64,000 bases of DNA, from NCBI GenBank assembly GCA_965221835.1, contig OZ244916.1, positions 310,001-374,000 of the forward strand, in the 5' to 3' direction. Positions 36,744 through 45,361 of the stretch are shown here, one piece after another. The notes beneath the pieces are model-generated. The model was not told the DNA's origin. It did no database searches and was given only the letters and a program-made list of their open reading frames with translations. Each line of letters begins with the position of its first letter. Position 1 is the first letter of the stretch. A program made the translations under genes and the position numbers. The DNA is from Persebacter sp965221835. Its GTDB lineage: Bacteria > Pseudomonadota > Gammaproteobacteria > Tethybacterales > Persebacteraceae.

Positions 36744-36831
36744 CCGCCCCTCCGCCGGATTTCAATGGCGAAAAACCGCCGAATTCGGCAACAACGCCAG
36801 ATTCCATCTGGAAGCCGTACATCGTTTCTAA
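36744..36831 (+). pseudogene. 3'-terminal fragment of the 21-kb outer-membrane gene
   Basis: The last 29 codons and stop of the gene at 21369-22814 (RPSAGFQWRKTAEF through VHRF) recur here, in frame and apparently unchanged, with no upstream part. The compound repeat that follows the real gene also follows this fragment, so a whole block (gene end plus downstream repeat) was copied or a full paralogue was deleted. Confidence 0.9.
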
Positions 36832-36928
36832 TCATTAATTCCCCGCCCCCGACATTTGTCGGGGCGAAATCCGCCGCAGCAGTTCACTGCCGCAAACCCC
36901 GGCATTTCCCGCCTTCCCGCCGCCCGTC

Positions 36929-37206
36929 ATTTTTTACCATTCCGATGTAAATCGGAATATCCCCCGCCGCCCGTCATTCTCGCCGTCCGCCGCCGTCCGA
37001 TTCTTGCCGACAAAATCCCGCCCTCCCGCCGTCATTTTCGCGAAAGCGGGAATCCATTTTCGCCGACAAATTCCCGCGTTCACGCTGTTTTTTATGAAAA
37101 AACGCGCGGGAATTCTAAAATTAATCGCCTATAATGGATTCCCGCGTTCGCGGGAATGACGGGGGGTTTTTCGCGGAATTTCGCGTTTTTTTGCGGAATT
37201 CCGCCG
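36929..37206. repeat. compound repeat with MITE-like core (copy 3)
   Basis: Palindrome 36939-36958 (ATTCCGATGTAAATCGGAAT), then core 37034-37157 (124 bp). Its left end is degenerate (ATTTTCGCGAAAGCGGGAAT), its right end perfect. It has the same orientation as copy 2, offset by about 590 bp, so the two form a loose tandem. Confidence 0.88.
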
Positions 37207-37459
37207 CGTTCGCCGGAATGGAAAACTTTATTTTTCGGTCGTTTTACGGAAAAATGGAAAACTTTATTTTCGGCGGAATTCCTCCGCATTCCGATGAAAA
37301 TCGGAATCTCCGAATCGCAAACTAAATCCCGATTGCGATTCCTTCACGGCGGGTGCAATTCATCGTCGACAAAACGCACAATATGCAGACCGCTGACAAG
37401 CGGGCGGATGTTGATTTTTTGGAAAATCGGCGAAAAAAATCTTCCGCCCGAAAAAAAAA

Positions 37460-38554
37460 TTATACGCGGAATTGGGTGGCAAATTGGTGCAATGGAATTG
37501 ATAATGCTGCGGTTGTGATTCCGCCGATGATGCGGAACGGGGGGGCGCGTAAATGTCCGCCCGCCGCCAAAATGCTTGTTGCCGCGAACATTGTGCAATG
37601 CGCGCGGGTGCGGCGGCGGCGGTATTCGGAAAACGCGCGCGGCGGCGGATTCGTCCGCAACAACGCCGCCAGACATTCGGCGTCTGCGATTCCCAAACTC
37701 AATCCTTGCGCGCCCGCCGGATGCAAAATAGTCGCGCCCGCGCCCAACATCGCAACGCGCCCCGCGGCAAGCGGCGAAACGCGGCGCGCTTTCGGGGCGT
37801 AAATAAATCGTTCGCCTGCTGTGTGCAGGGCGAATTCGCCGCCGAAACAATCGTTAATTTTTGTCAACAATTCGCCGTCCGGCAATGCCGACAATGCGCC
37901 CGCCGCGCGTTCGCCCGCGCATACAATCACGCCGGTTTTGCCGTCCGTGCGCGGTACCAGCGCGACAATGCCTATGGCGGTGAAACTTTCCACTGCCAGA
38001 CCGCGCGGAAAACTTTTTGTTTCGGCGGCGAAAGTGATAATCGCCTGCCGGTAATCGGTTTCGCGCGCGACAAACGGCGGCGGCAAATCGGGCGCGGCGC
38101 AAGCGACAACGACGGCGGCGGCTTCGGCGATTTCTTCCGTCCCGTCCGCCGCGCGATACAAAACGCGCACCGAATCGGGTTGCGGCGTAAAAGACGAAAC
38201 CGATACCGGCGCGCGAAATGAATCGCCCAATGCGGCGGCGAGTTCGCGGCGGGCTTCGCGATGGGCGATGCCGATTCCCAAAACGCCGCCGCAAAATGTC
38301 GCGCCGCCGGGGGCATTTTGGAAGGATATGCGCGCCGTTGATAGCGGGGCGGCGTTTGGCAAATTTGCGCCCGCTTGTCGCAAAACGGCGGCGGCGGCGG
38401 CGTTGATGACAACCGATTTTCCGTCTTCGGCGGCGGAATCAATGTCGTCTTTTTCCAAAACCAATACTTCGCCGCCGCGGGATTTGTGCAGGGCGGCAAA
38501 AACGAGTCCGCTAATGCCGCCGCCGATAACGCAAATCAGTCGCCGCGCATCCAT
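37460..38554 (-). CDS. ubiH: UbiH-family FAD-dependent ubiquinone biosynthesis hydroxylase
   Basis: Flavoprotein monooxygenase of ubiquinone ring hydroxylation. 364 residues. The N-terminal Rossmann motif is CVIGGGISGLVFAAL, and the C-terminal FAD motif is AMLGAGATILHPAGAQGLSLGIADAE in two parts, close to the GNAAQTLHPIAGQG version of UbiH. Position directly after pepP (19-bp overlap) mirrors the pepP-ubiH order of E. coli. UbiH, UbiI and UbiF are hard to separate by eye, so the symbol rests partly on context. ATG 38554 starts MDARRLICVIGG. It faces the repeat island downstream. Confidence 0.82.
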   Translation of the reverse strand: MDARRLICVIGGGISGLVFAALHKSRGGEVLVLEKDDIDSAAEDGKSVVINAAAAAVLRQAGANLPNAAPLSTARISFQNAPGGATFCGGVLGIGIAHREARRELAAALGDSFRAPVSVSSFTPQPDSVRVLYRAADGTEEIAEAAAVVVACAAPDLPPPFVARETDYRQAIITFAAETKSFPRGLAVESFTAIGIVALVPRTDGKTGVIVCAGERAAGALSALPDGELLTKINDCFGGEFALHTAGERFIYAPKARRVSPLAAGRVAMLGAGATILHPAGAQGLSLGIADAECLAALLRTNPPPRAFSEYRRRRTRAHCTMFAATSILAAGGHLRAPPFRIIGGITTAALSIPLHQFATQFRV

Positions 38555-39855
38555 TTTTCTATTTCGGCGCGAGTTTTTGGGGCGGCGGGCATTATTTCGC
38601 ATCCGCCCGCACAAACGACCGCGACATCTTCAATGCGGATTCCGATATTGCGGTATTTCACCGGAATGCCCCGCGCGTCCGGAATATACAATCCGGGTTC
38701 CACTGTCAGCACCATTCCGGTGCGCAAAATGCGGGCGTTGCCGTTTTCTTCGGTCATTCGCCCGACATCGTGAACATCCAATCCGATAAAATGCCCGATG
38801 CGATGCATATAAAATCGGCGATATAACTTTTTGTCATAAATGGTTTTTGCGTCCGCTTTGATAATTTTTAGTGCGGACAATCCGCGCGACAAAACGCGCG
38901 CCGCGGCATTTTCTATCGCGTCCCATTTTACGCCGGGGGCGATTGTCGCCAATGCGCGCCGTTGTGCGGCGAGGACGACATCGTATAACGCCGCTTGTGC
39001 GGGGGAAAACTTGCCGTCCGCCGGAAATGTGCGCGACATATCGCCGGCATAATCGCGATATTCCGCGCCTGCGTCAATCAATATCAGGTCGCGCCCCAAA
39101 ATCCGCCCGTTATTTTCCCGATAATGCAAAGTCAGGGCGCGGCGACCGGCGGCGACAATCGGCGAAAAAGCGTGTTGCGCATCGCCCGCACGAAATACCG
39201 CGCCGAGAATCGCCTCCAACTCGCGTTCGTTTTTTGCAATGGCGACGGCGCGCATTGCGGCGGAATGTCCGGCGGCGGTGATTTCCATCGCCCGCCGCAA
39301 CAGCGCGATTTCTTCGGGCGATTTGATTGTGCGCATGTCGTCCAAAATCGGCGCGACATCGGAAAGCGTGCGCAACATTGTCGCGCCATCGCCGCGGTTT
39401 TGTAGGCGGCGGGCGGCGATTTTTTCGCATAAATACAAATCCAACTCTTTGTCTGCGCCGGGGAGAAAATGTGCGATTTCGCTGTGTTGCAAAAACGAAT
39501 TGAGTTGCGCGTGCCATTCGGCAATGTCGACGCTTTCGGTGATTCCGGTTTGACGGCGGGCGCGCAACGGACCGGCTCTTTCGCCGTCCCATTGTTCGGC
39601 GCGTTTGTCGCGCGGGCGGCACAGCAATGTTTCGCGCACGATTCCGCCGTTGCGAATTTGCATTAACAAAGCGGAATGCGGTTCGGCGAAACCGGTTAAA
39701 TAATATAAATATTTGTCGGGGCAGTACGGATAATCGTTGTCGCGGCTTTTGACTCGTACCGGCGCGGAGGTGAGAATGAGTGCGCCGTCTTTGAGAGTGC
39801 GGGCAACGGTGCGCCGCCGTGCGCGAAAGTTATCGGCGGTTAAGATTGCGTCCAT
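38536..39855 (-). CDS. pepP: Xaa-Pro aminopeptidase
   Basis: Dimanganese M24B peptidase that removes residues before proline. 439 residues (E. coli 441). The N-terminal creatinase-like domain (DNDYPYCPDKYLYYLTGF) precedes the pita-bread catalytic domain with metal ligands in LILIDAGAEYRDYAGDMSRT, HRIGHFIGLDVHD, VLTVEPGLYIP and GIRIEDVAVV. It overlaps the rhodanese gene upstream by 16 bp and ubiH downstream by 19 bp, so the three form one operon. Confidence 0.96.
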   Translation of the reverse strand: MDAILTADNFRARRRTVARTLKDGALILTSAPVRVKSRDNDYPYCPDKYLYYLTGFAEPHSALLMQIRNGGIVRETLLCRPRDKRAEQWDGERAGPLRARRQTGITESVDIAEWHAQLNSFLQHSEIAHFLPGADKELDLYLCEKIAARRLQNRGDGATMLRTLSDVAPILDDMRTIKSPEEIALLRRAMEITAAGHSAAMRAVAIAKNERELEAILGAVFRAGDAQHAFSPIVAAGRRALTLHYRENNGRILGRDLILIDAGAEYRDYAGDMSRTFPADGKFSPAQAALYDVVLAAQRRALATIAPGVKWDAIENAAARVLSRGLSALKIIKADAKTIYDKKLYRRFYMHRIGHFIGLDVHDVGRMTEENGNARILRTGMVLTVEPGLYIPDARGIPVKYRNIGIRIEDVAVVCAGGCEIMPAAPKTRAEIEKWMRGD

Positions 39856-40298
39856 GGCAGTCCGTGAAAACGCCAGCCGTTTATGTTGCCGCGTTTGCCG
39901 GTTTTGTCGGGATCGCCTTCAAAACCTTCCAAAATGTTGTAGGCTTTTTTCCATCCGGCTTCGGCGGCGGCGGCGGCGGCATGATGCGAACGGACGCCGC
40001 TGCGACACAAAAACAAAACGGGGCGGTCGTGCGGTACTTCGCGTTCCAGTTGTTCGCAAAAGTTTTCGTTGTTGATCATTTCCGGGTAAATCTGCCATTC
40101 TAAATGCAAGGCGTTCGGCGCGCGTCCTACATATAAAAATTCGGGCGCGGTGCGCACATCCACCAATACGGCGGACGAATCGCCGCGCAAAACGGCGGCG
40201 GCTTCGGGCGGCGTCAATGCGCCGGAATAAATCAGATTCATTTCCCGCCGCCGTTCTTCGGCGGATTTTAGGGCTTGCTGCGGTGACGGATTTTGCAT
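39840..40298 (-). CDS. rhodanese-like domain protein
   Basis: 152 residues with one rhodanese domain: AVLVDVRTAPEFLYVGRAP and the active loop VLFLCRSGVRSH with Cys98, expected to form a persulfide. The end (NINGWRFHGLPWTQ) is typical of single-domain rhodanese proteins found in proteobacteria. Sulfur donor and acceptor are unknown. ATG 40298 lies just after the tRNA-Lys gene on the same strand; ATG at residue 20 is an alternative. First gene of the pepP-ubiH operon. Confidence 0.88.
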   Translation of the reverse strand: MQNPSPQQALKSAEERRREMNLIYSGALTPPEAAAVLRGDSSAVLVDVRTAPEFLYVGRAPNALHLEWQIYPEMINNENFCEQLEREVPHDRPVLFLCRSGVRSHHAAAAAAEAGWKKAYNILEGFEGDPDKTGKRGNINGWRFHGLPWTQS

Positions 40299-40324
40299 AA
40301 TATTCGCTGGTTTATAAAATAAAT

Positions 40325-40397
40325 TAGGCCGTCAGGGACTCGAACCCTGGACCAACGGATTAAAAGTCCGCTGCTCTACCAACTGAGCTAACGACCC
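40325..40397 (-). tRNA. tRNA-Lys (anticodon TTT)
   Basis: 73-nt cloverleaf: acceptor GGGTCGT/ACGGCCT (with G1-U72 and U4-G69 wobbles), D-arm GCTCAGTTGGTAGAGC, anticodon stem GCGGA/TCCGT with loop CTTTTAA, T-arm CAGGGTTCGAGTCCCTG, discriminator A. CCA is not encoded (ATT follows), unlike most gammaproteobacterial tRNA genes, so the CCA-adding enzyme must complete it. Confidence 0.96.
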
Positions 40398-40403
40398 GCC
40401 GAA

Positions 40404-40409
40404 ATTATA
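40404..40409 (-). promoter_or_regulatory. -10 box immediately upstream of tRNA-Lys
   Basis: TATAAT on the minus strand lies six bases before the mature tRNA 5' end, so transcription should begin at or within a base of nucleotide 1. Confidence 0.55.
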
Positions 40410-40468
40410 CTACCGAAATCGCCTTTTTTTTCGATTCGCGATTTCTTAATTTTTTGCCAAAAAAAATT

Positions 40469-41980
40469 TCAGAGATTTTCCCGAAAATCGGACGGGCGGA
40501 CGCCGCCGATTCTTAATGCGATGAAATAAGTTATCGCGCCCAAAAATATCAATCCGAAAAGGGCGGCGGTGCGCGACAAAAGCGCGGCGGTGTTCCAAAA
40601 ATTCGCGTCCGGCAATATCGCCGCCAATGTTAAAACCATCGCCGTCAGTGCGCCGACGGTTGCCGCCCCCAATCGCCGCCATCCGGCGGGCGGGGTATAC
40701 CATCCGCGGCGGCGCAATATAAACAGCAACAAAAACGCGTTTAATGTCGCGGCGAGACCGATAGAAAATGCAATTCCGGCGTGATTCCATTTCAGCATAA
40801 AAACAAAAATGCCGTTTCCGATTTGCGTAAAAATCAGCGCGCAAAACGCGACTTTTGCGGGAGTTGCTGCGTCATGACGGGCGAAAAATGCCGCCGCCAG
40901 CGGGCGCAACGCCACAAGTCCGATAACGCCCGCGCTATATGCAACAACCGCCTGCGCGGTCATTTCGGCATCCGCCGCATCAAATTCGCCGTGCCGAAAC
41001 AATACCGACACAAGCGGCATCGCCAATATCGCCATTCCGACTGCGGCGGGGGCGGATAACAAAACCGCCAGCCGCAAAGTTTTATCCAAAATGGCGGAAG
41101 CGCGATTTGCGTCCGCCGACAATGCGGGCAAGGCGACGGTCGTCAATGCCGCCCCCAACAATCCGGCGGGCAACTCCATTAAACGATCCGCATAATACAA
41201 CCACGAAATCGCTCCCGCCGGCAACAAAGAAGCGACGATTAAATTAATCAGCAAATTAATTTGCATAGCACCCGCACCCAATGCGCTTTGTCCCATTCGT
41301 ATCAGTGCGGTTTTCATTTGCGCACCCGGACGGCGGATGCGGATTCGCAAGCGAATTCGGGCGCGGCGGACGAAAAATATCGCCCATATTAATTGCAATG
41401 CGCCGCCTGCCAATACGCCCCACGCCAGCGCGATATTCGGCGGCGAATGTGCGGGAGACGAAAAAAATGCGGCGGCAATCATACACAAATTTAACAAAAC
41501 CGGCGCGGCGGCGGCGGCACGAAAATGTCGCCCGGCGTTCAACATTCCCGCCAAAAGCGCGACAACCGAAATAAACGCGATATACGGAAAAACGATTCGC
41601 AACAAATCGGCGGCGGTTTCGGTTTTTTGCAAACCGGGGGCGAAAACGGCAATGATTTGCGGGGCGAAAATCGCGACAATCGCCGACAAAACCGACAACG
41701 CCGCGCCGAGAAGAAATAATAATTCACCGGCGAAATTCGCGGCTTTTTCTTCGTCTTCTTTTAATAAAGAAGTGTAGGCGGGAATAAATGCTTGCGTCAA
41801 TGCGCCTTCTGCGGTAAATCGGCGCAACGCATTCGGCAAGCGGAACGCGACAAAAAACGCGTCCATTAATGCGCCCGCACCGAAAACGGCGGCAATCATA
41901 ATATCGCGCACCAGCCCGAGAATGCGCGATATAAAAGTCCATCCGCTGACGGACAAAAACGCGCCGATAAAATTTTTCAT
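40469..41980 (-). CDS. murJ: lipid II flippase MurJ
   Basis: MOP-superfamily membrane protein that flips lipid II for peptidoglycan synthesis. 503 residues with about 14 hydrophobic helices. The start MKNFIGAFLSVSGWTFISRI and LGLVRDIMIAAVFGAGALMD are classic MurJ/MviN, as are FRLPNALRRFTAEGALTQAF and ISWLYYADRLMELPAGLLGA. Its ATG overlaps the stop of the pseudouridine synthase gene (ATGA), indicating coupling. In E. coli murJ stands elsewhere, so this pairing is lineage-specific. Confidence 0.96.
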   Translation of the reverse strand: MKNFIGAFLSVSGWTFISRILGLVRDIMIAAVFGAGALMDAFFVAFRLPNALRRFTAEGALTQAFIPAYTSLLKEDEEKAANFAGELLFLLGAALSVLSAIVAIFAPQIIAVFAPGLQKTETAADLLRIVFPYIAFISVVALLAGMLNAGRHFRAAAAAPVLLNLCMIAAAFFSSPAHSPPNIALAWGVLAGGALQLIWAIFFVRRARIRLRIRIRRPGAQMKTALIRMGQSALGAGAMQINLLINLIVASLLPAGAISWLYYADRLMELPAGLLGAALTTVALPALSADANRASAILDKTLRLAVLLSAPAAVGMAILAMPLVSVLFRHGEFDAADAEMTAQAVVAYSAGVIGLVALRPLAAAFFARHDAATPAKVAFCALIFTQIGNGIFVFMLKWNHAGIAFSIGLAATLNAFLLLFILRRRGWYTPPAGWRRLGAATVGALTAMVLTLAAILPDANFWNTAALLSRTAALFGLIFLGAITYFIALRIGGVRPSDFRENL

Positions 41981-42879
41981 TGTTGCAAAAGGCGCGTTGT
42001 TGCCGCAAAATCGTCCGGCAACGGCGCGCGCAAATCAAGTTTTTCGCCGGTCAGCGGATGTTCAAACGACAAAACGGACGCATGCAACATCGTCCGTTTT
42101 GCGCCGAGTTTGCGATTTGCGGCAAAATCGCCGTATTTGTCGTCGCCGACAATCGGCAAACCGACCGCAGCGAGATGAATGCGCAATTGATGGGTGCGTC
42201 CGGTGATAATATCCGCCCGCACCATCGCAGCGGCGGGAAATGCTTCCAAAAGAGTCGTTCGCGTCAAGGCGGGGCGTCCGTCTTTTGCGACCATTCCGCC
42301 GATACCGTGTGCGGTGCGTTTTAGCGGCAGCGAAATGACCGCCGCCCGCCGCGACCATTTTCCGAACACCAGCGCATGATAAATTTTGTTGACTTGTCGC
42401 GCCCGCCAGCGGCTTTGTACGCCGCGCAATGCCGAAGATTTTTTCGCCAGCAATAAAACGCCGGAAGTGCTTTTGTCCAACCGGTGCGCGAGTTCCAAAA
42501 ATTGCCCGTCGTGCGTTGTCCGCAATCGTTCCACAACGCCATGGGCGGTTGCCGTGCCGCCATGTACCGCCATTCCGGAAGGTTTATTGACCGCCAGAAA
42601 CGCGGAATCTTCGTATATGACCGGCAATGTTGCCGGCGGGGCGGCGGCGGCGGGGGCGGCGAGAGATATATTGTCGGGAATGCGAAGTTCGTCGCCGGCG
42701 CAAAGTTTGCTACTCGGGGCGGAGCGTCTTCCGTTGATTCGCACTTGCCCCGTGCGGATGAGGCGGTATATCAGCGGGCGCGGTGCGCCCTTCATTTCGC
42801 GCGCGAGGTAGTTATCCAGCCGTTGTCCGTGGTAGTTGACGCCGACTGTGCGGGCGGGAGATAATATTTTTTTCTGCAT
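41977..42879 (-). CDS. rluC: RluC-like 23S rRNA pseudouridine synthase
   Basis: 300 residues. An N-terminal S4 RNA-binding domain (RLDNYLAREMKGAPRPLIYR, LIRTGQVRINGRR) precedes the RluA-family catalytic domain: VNKPSGMAVHGG, HRLDKSTSGVLLLAK with catalytic Asp135, GRTHQLRIHLA and PIVGDDKYGD. Divergence from rne, as in E. coli rluC/rne, supports RluC over RluA/RluD. ATG 42879 is chosen (MQKKILSPARTVGV); an upstream in-frame ATG overlaps the rne leader. Confidence 0.92.
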   Translation of the reverse strand: MQKKILSPARTVGVNYHGQRLDNYLAREMKGAPRPLIYRLIRTGQVRINGRRSAPSSKLCAGDELRIPDNISLAAPAAAAPPATLPVIYEDSAFLAVNKPSGMAVHGGTATAHGVVERLRTTHDGQFLELAHRLDKSTSGVLLLAKKSSALRGVQSRWRARQVNKIYHALVFGKWSRRAAVISLPLKRTAHGIGGMVAKDGRPALTRTTLLEAFPAAAMVRADIITGRTHQLRIHLAAVGLPIVGDDKYGDFAANRKLGAKRTMLHASVLSFEHPLTGEKLDLRAPLPDDFAATTRLLQQ

Positions 42880-43156
42880 TATGTGTACATAACGACGATA
42901 TTTTATCTTATAATTATAAACAATGGCGGAGAGGGGAAGAATCCTTGCCGGATTTATTCCTGTCTTCAATTATTTTGTGGCGAAAATCGCGCCACCCGCG
43001 GAAAGCCGCTACCGCGTTTTGCAAAAGCGGTGTTAATTCGGACAAAGGCAATGTATTGGCTGTTCGCTGCGAATGATATTGTATCGTGTTTTTTCCGCTT
43101 GCCGGAAATTCGCGCGTTTGTTTGTTGCCTTGCGCCGAGTGGAAAGCAATTAATTT
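42880..43156. promoter_or_regulatory. rluC-rne divergent intergenic region / rne leader
   Basis: 277 bp. A TATAAT at 42909-42914 (plus strand) could start an rne leader of ~235 nt, comparable in kind to the long autoregulatory leader of E. coli rne. I could not define an E. coli hp2-like hairpin by eye. Confidence 0.4.
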
Positions 43157-45361
43157 ATGAGAACTATCTACATCAACACGCGACAATCGGAAGAACACCG
43201 GATTGTCATCGCCCAAAGCGGAAAACTGACCGGATTTGAGCAAGATATTGTCGGCTGGGAGAACAAAAAAGGCGACATTTACAAAGGTGTCGTCACTCGC
43301 ATAGAAGAGGGACTGGACGCCGCATTCGTCAATTTCGGCGAATCCAAAAACGGTTTTTTGCCGCTCAAACACATTGCCGCGGATTTGCCCGGCGCATCCG
43401 GCGGACAATACCGGGTTGCCGAAGGCGACAGCATTTTGGTGCAAATTAAAAAAGACCATGTCGGCGACAAGGGCGCGGGATTGACGACCAACATTTCGCT
43501 TGCCGGATGTTATTTGGTGCTGATGCCGCAAACCAAAAAAGACAAAACGATGGTGTCCAAAAACATTTCCGGACAAGATCGCCGCAAAATCACCGAATCG
43601 CTGGACGGTTTGAATATCCCGGACGGAATGAGCGTTATCGTGCGCACCGCCGGTATCGGTCGCCCGCAAGAAGATTTGCGATGGGATTTGGAATCGTATT
43701 TGCTTAAATTGTGGCGGGCGGTGGAAACTGCGGCACAAAACAATCGCGGTCCGGTTCTCATTTATCGCGAAAATAATCTTTTGTTGCGGGCGGTGCGCGA
43801 TCATTACCGCCCCGGCGAAGACGAAATTTTTTGCGATGATTTTGACAATTTTCAGGAGTTGAAAAACTTTATGGAAATTATCAGCCCCGACAATGTAGAT
43901 TGCGTTCATTATTACGAGGGCACGGGCGTGATGGTGCCGGACGCTTTAGAACAGCAAATAGACGCGATTTATCAGCGCGAAATAAAGACGACTTCGGGCG
44001 CGCGGGTTGTGTTTGATGTCACCGAGGCGATGATCGCGATTGATGTCAATTCCGCGCAAATGCGGGGCGCGAGCGACATAGAAACGACGGCGTTGCGCGC
44101 CAACAAAGAAGCCGCCGAAGTCATCGCCAAACATCTGCATTTGCGCGACATGAGCGGGTTGGTTGTCGTGGATTTTATTGATATGGCGATAGAGGCGAAC
44201 CGCCGTCAATTAGAAGAATATTTTGTTTCGCTTTTGCGCAAAGATCGCGCCCGCGTGCAGTGGGCGGGGTTGTCGCGATTCGGAATGATGGAGTTATCGC
44301 GTCAGCGATTGTCGCGACCGGTAGAAGAATCGCAAAGCGTGGTGTGCCAAACTTGTCGCGGCACCGGACGGCAACGCCGCCCCGAATCTTTCGCCTTGCG
44401 ATTGTTGCGCAAAATCCGCGGAATGCTGCCGGATCCTGAGGCGGAGGCGTTGGTCGTGCATGCGCCGTCCGATTCGGCGGTGTATTTGTTGAACGAAAAA
44501 CGCGTGGAGTTGCGGCGGATGGAAGACGAATACGATTGCGAAATATTAATCGCGCCGTTGTCGGATATGAAACCGCACGATTACAGCATCCGCAAAATCA
44601 AAAACGAGGGAAAAGTCGGCGCGAGTTATCAGGCGCGAGGCGGCGGCGAAGACAAAATGCGCGCCGAAGAAATGAAACAACGCGCCGAGAAAAAAATGAC
44701 CGGCAAGAAAAAACCGCTCATCCAAACCATCATCCCCGAAGAACGCGCGCCCGACAGCGATGGAATGTGGGGCAAGTTGTGGAAGAAAATCGCGGGGGCG
44801 TTTTCGTCTTCCGCCCCGTCCAAAACCGGCGACAAAAAACAAGGCGACAAACGCCGCAATCTCAAAAAGAAACGCCGACAAAAATCCGGCAACGACGAAT
44901 CGGCGGCAAAGTCGCCGCCGGGTGCCGCCGAAAATGCGTCCGCCGGTCGTAAATCGCGCAACAACGGACAACGGCGGCGTGGACAACGGATGCGACAAGA
45001 ATCGCCGAAACCGATGCCGCAATCCGCCCGCACAAATTCGGAAACGCCCGATGAACAGAAACAATCGCCGACACCTGCCGTTGCGGACGGCGATACTGCG
45101 GCGGCTGTTGCGGCAACGCCCGAAATCGCCGCCGAAACAAATGCCGAAAAAAGTTTTTCGCCTCCCGCATTTGCCGAAAATGAATCGTTGCAAAAAATAG
45201 AGACCATCGGCGGCGACAAAACGCCTGTTGCACGAGTTGAACAAAACGAAGTGCAACAATTGGAATCGGGAAATATCGTTCGCGAAAAACGCCCGCCCGA
45301 AACTGCCGCATTAATGCAAGTAGAAACCGCCGCCCCCGGCAAAGAAAATCCGCCGTCTTGA
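43157..45361 (+). CDS. rne: ribonuclease E (short form)
   Basis: Endonuclease of mRNA decay and rRNA/tRNA processing. 734 residues. S1 domain at ~35-120 (KKGDIYKGVVTRIEEGLDAA, FVNFGESKNGFLPL), RNase H-like and DNase I-like parts with catalytic Asp296 (AIDVNSAQ) and Asp339 (VVVDFIDM), then the Zn-link Cys397-x2-Cys400 (VCQTCRGTG), offset by seven from E. coli. From ~470 on the tail is disordered, rich in Lys/Arg/Glu/Pro (KKMTGKKKPLIQTIIPEE, RRNLKKKRRQK). The tail is about 260 residues, half that of E. coli RNase E, so it is intermediate between RNase E and G. The 3' end is duplicated downstream. Confidence 0.94.
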   Translation: MRTIYINTRQSEEHRIVIAQSGKLTGFEQDIVGWENKKGDIYKGVVTRIEEGLDAAFVNFGESKNGFLPLKHIAADLPGASGGQYRVAEGDSILVQIKKDHVGDKGAGLTTNISLAGCYLVLMPQTKKDKTMVSKNISGQDRRKITESLDGLNIPDGMSVIVRTAGIGRPQEDLRWDLESYLLKLWRAVETAAQNNRGPVLIYRENNLLLRAVRDHYRPGEDEIFCDDFDNFQELKNFMEIISPDNVDCVHYYEGTGVMVPDALEQQIDAIYQREIKTTSGARVVFDVTEAMIAIDVNSAQMRGASDIETTALRANKEAAEVIAKHLHLRDMSGLVVVDFIDMAIEANRRQLEEYFVSLLRKDRARVQWAGLSRFGMMELSRQRLSRPVEESQSVVCQTCRGTGRQRRPESFALRLLRKIRGMLPDPEAEALVVHAPSDSAVYLLNEKRVELRRMEDEYDCEILIAPLSDMKPHDYSIRKIKNEGKVGASYQARGGGEDKMRAEEMKQRAEKKMTGKKKPLIQTIIPEERAPDSDGMWGKLWKKIAGAFSSSAPSKTGDKKQGDKRRNLKKKRRQKSGNDESAAKSPPGAAENASAGRKSRNNGQRRRGQRMRQESPKPMPQSARTNSETPDEQKQSPTPAVADGDTAAAVAATPEIAAETNAEKSFSPPAFAENESLQKIETIGGDKTPVARVEQNEVQQLESGNIVREKRPPETAALMQVETAAPGKENPPS

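Larger units (their letters stand above)
36166..37459. other. gene-free island packed with palindromes and compound repeats
   Basis: No convincing gene in 1.29 kb. Contents in order: hairpin GGCGGAGTTTACTCCGCC (36261-36278), compound repeat copy 2 (36340-36620) with a 14-G run, a dRS3-type pair (36634-36725), an outer-membrane gene fragment (36744-36831), hairpin CCCCGACATTTGTCGGGG (36847-36864), compound repeat copy 3 (36929-37206), and a further palindrome ATTCCGATGAAAATCGGAAT (37288-37307). The sequence between is C/G-strand-biased spacer such as CCGCCGCCCGATTCCCGCC. Frames open here are repeat-derived. Confidence 0.85.

Noticed and set aside
36567..37325. Several 60-130-codon frames in the repeat island
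   Set aside because: They are made of palindromes and repeat copies that also occur untranslated elsewhere, and have no start signals.
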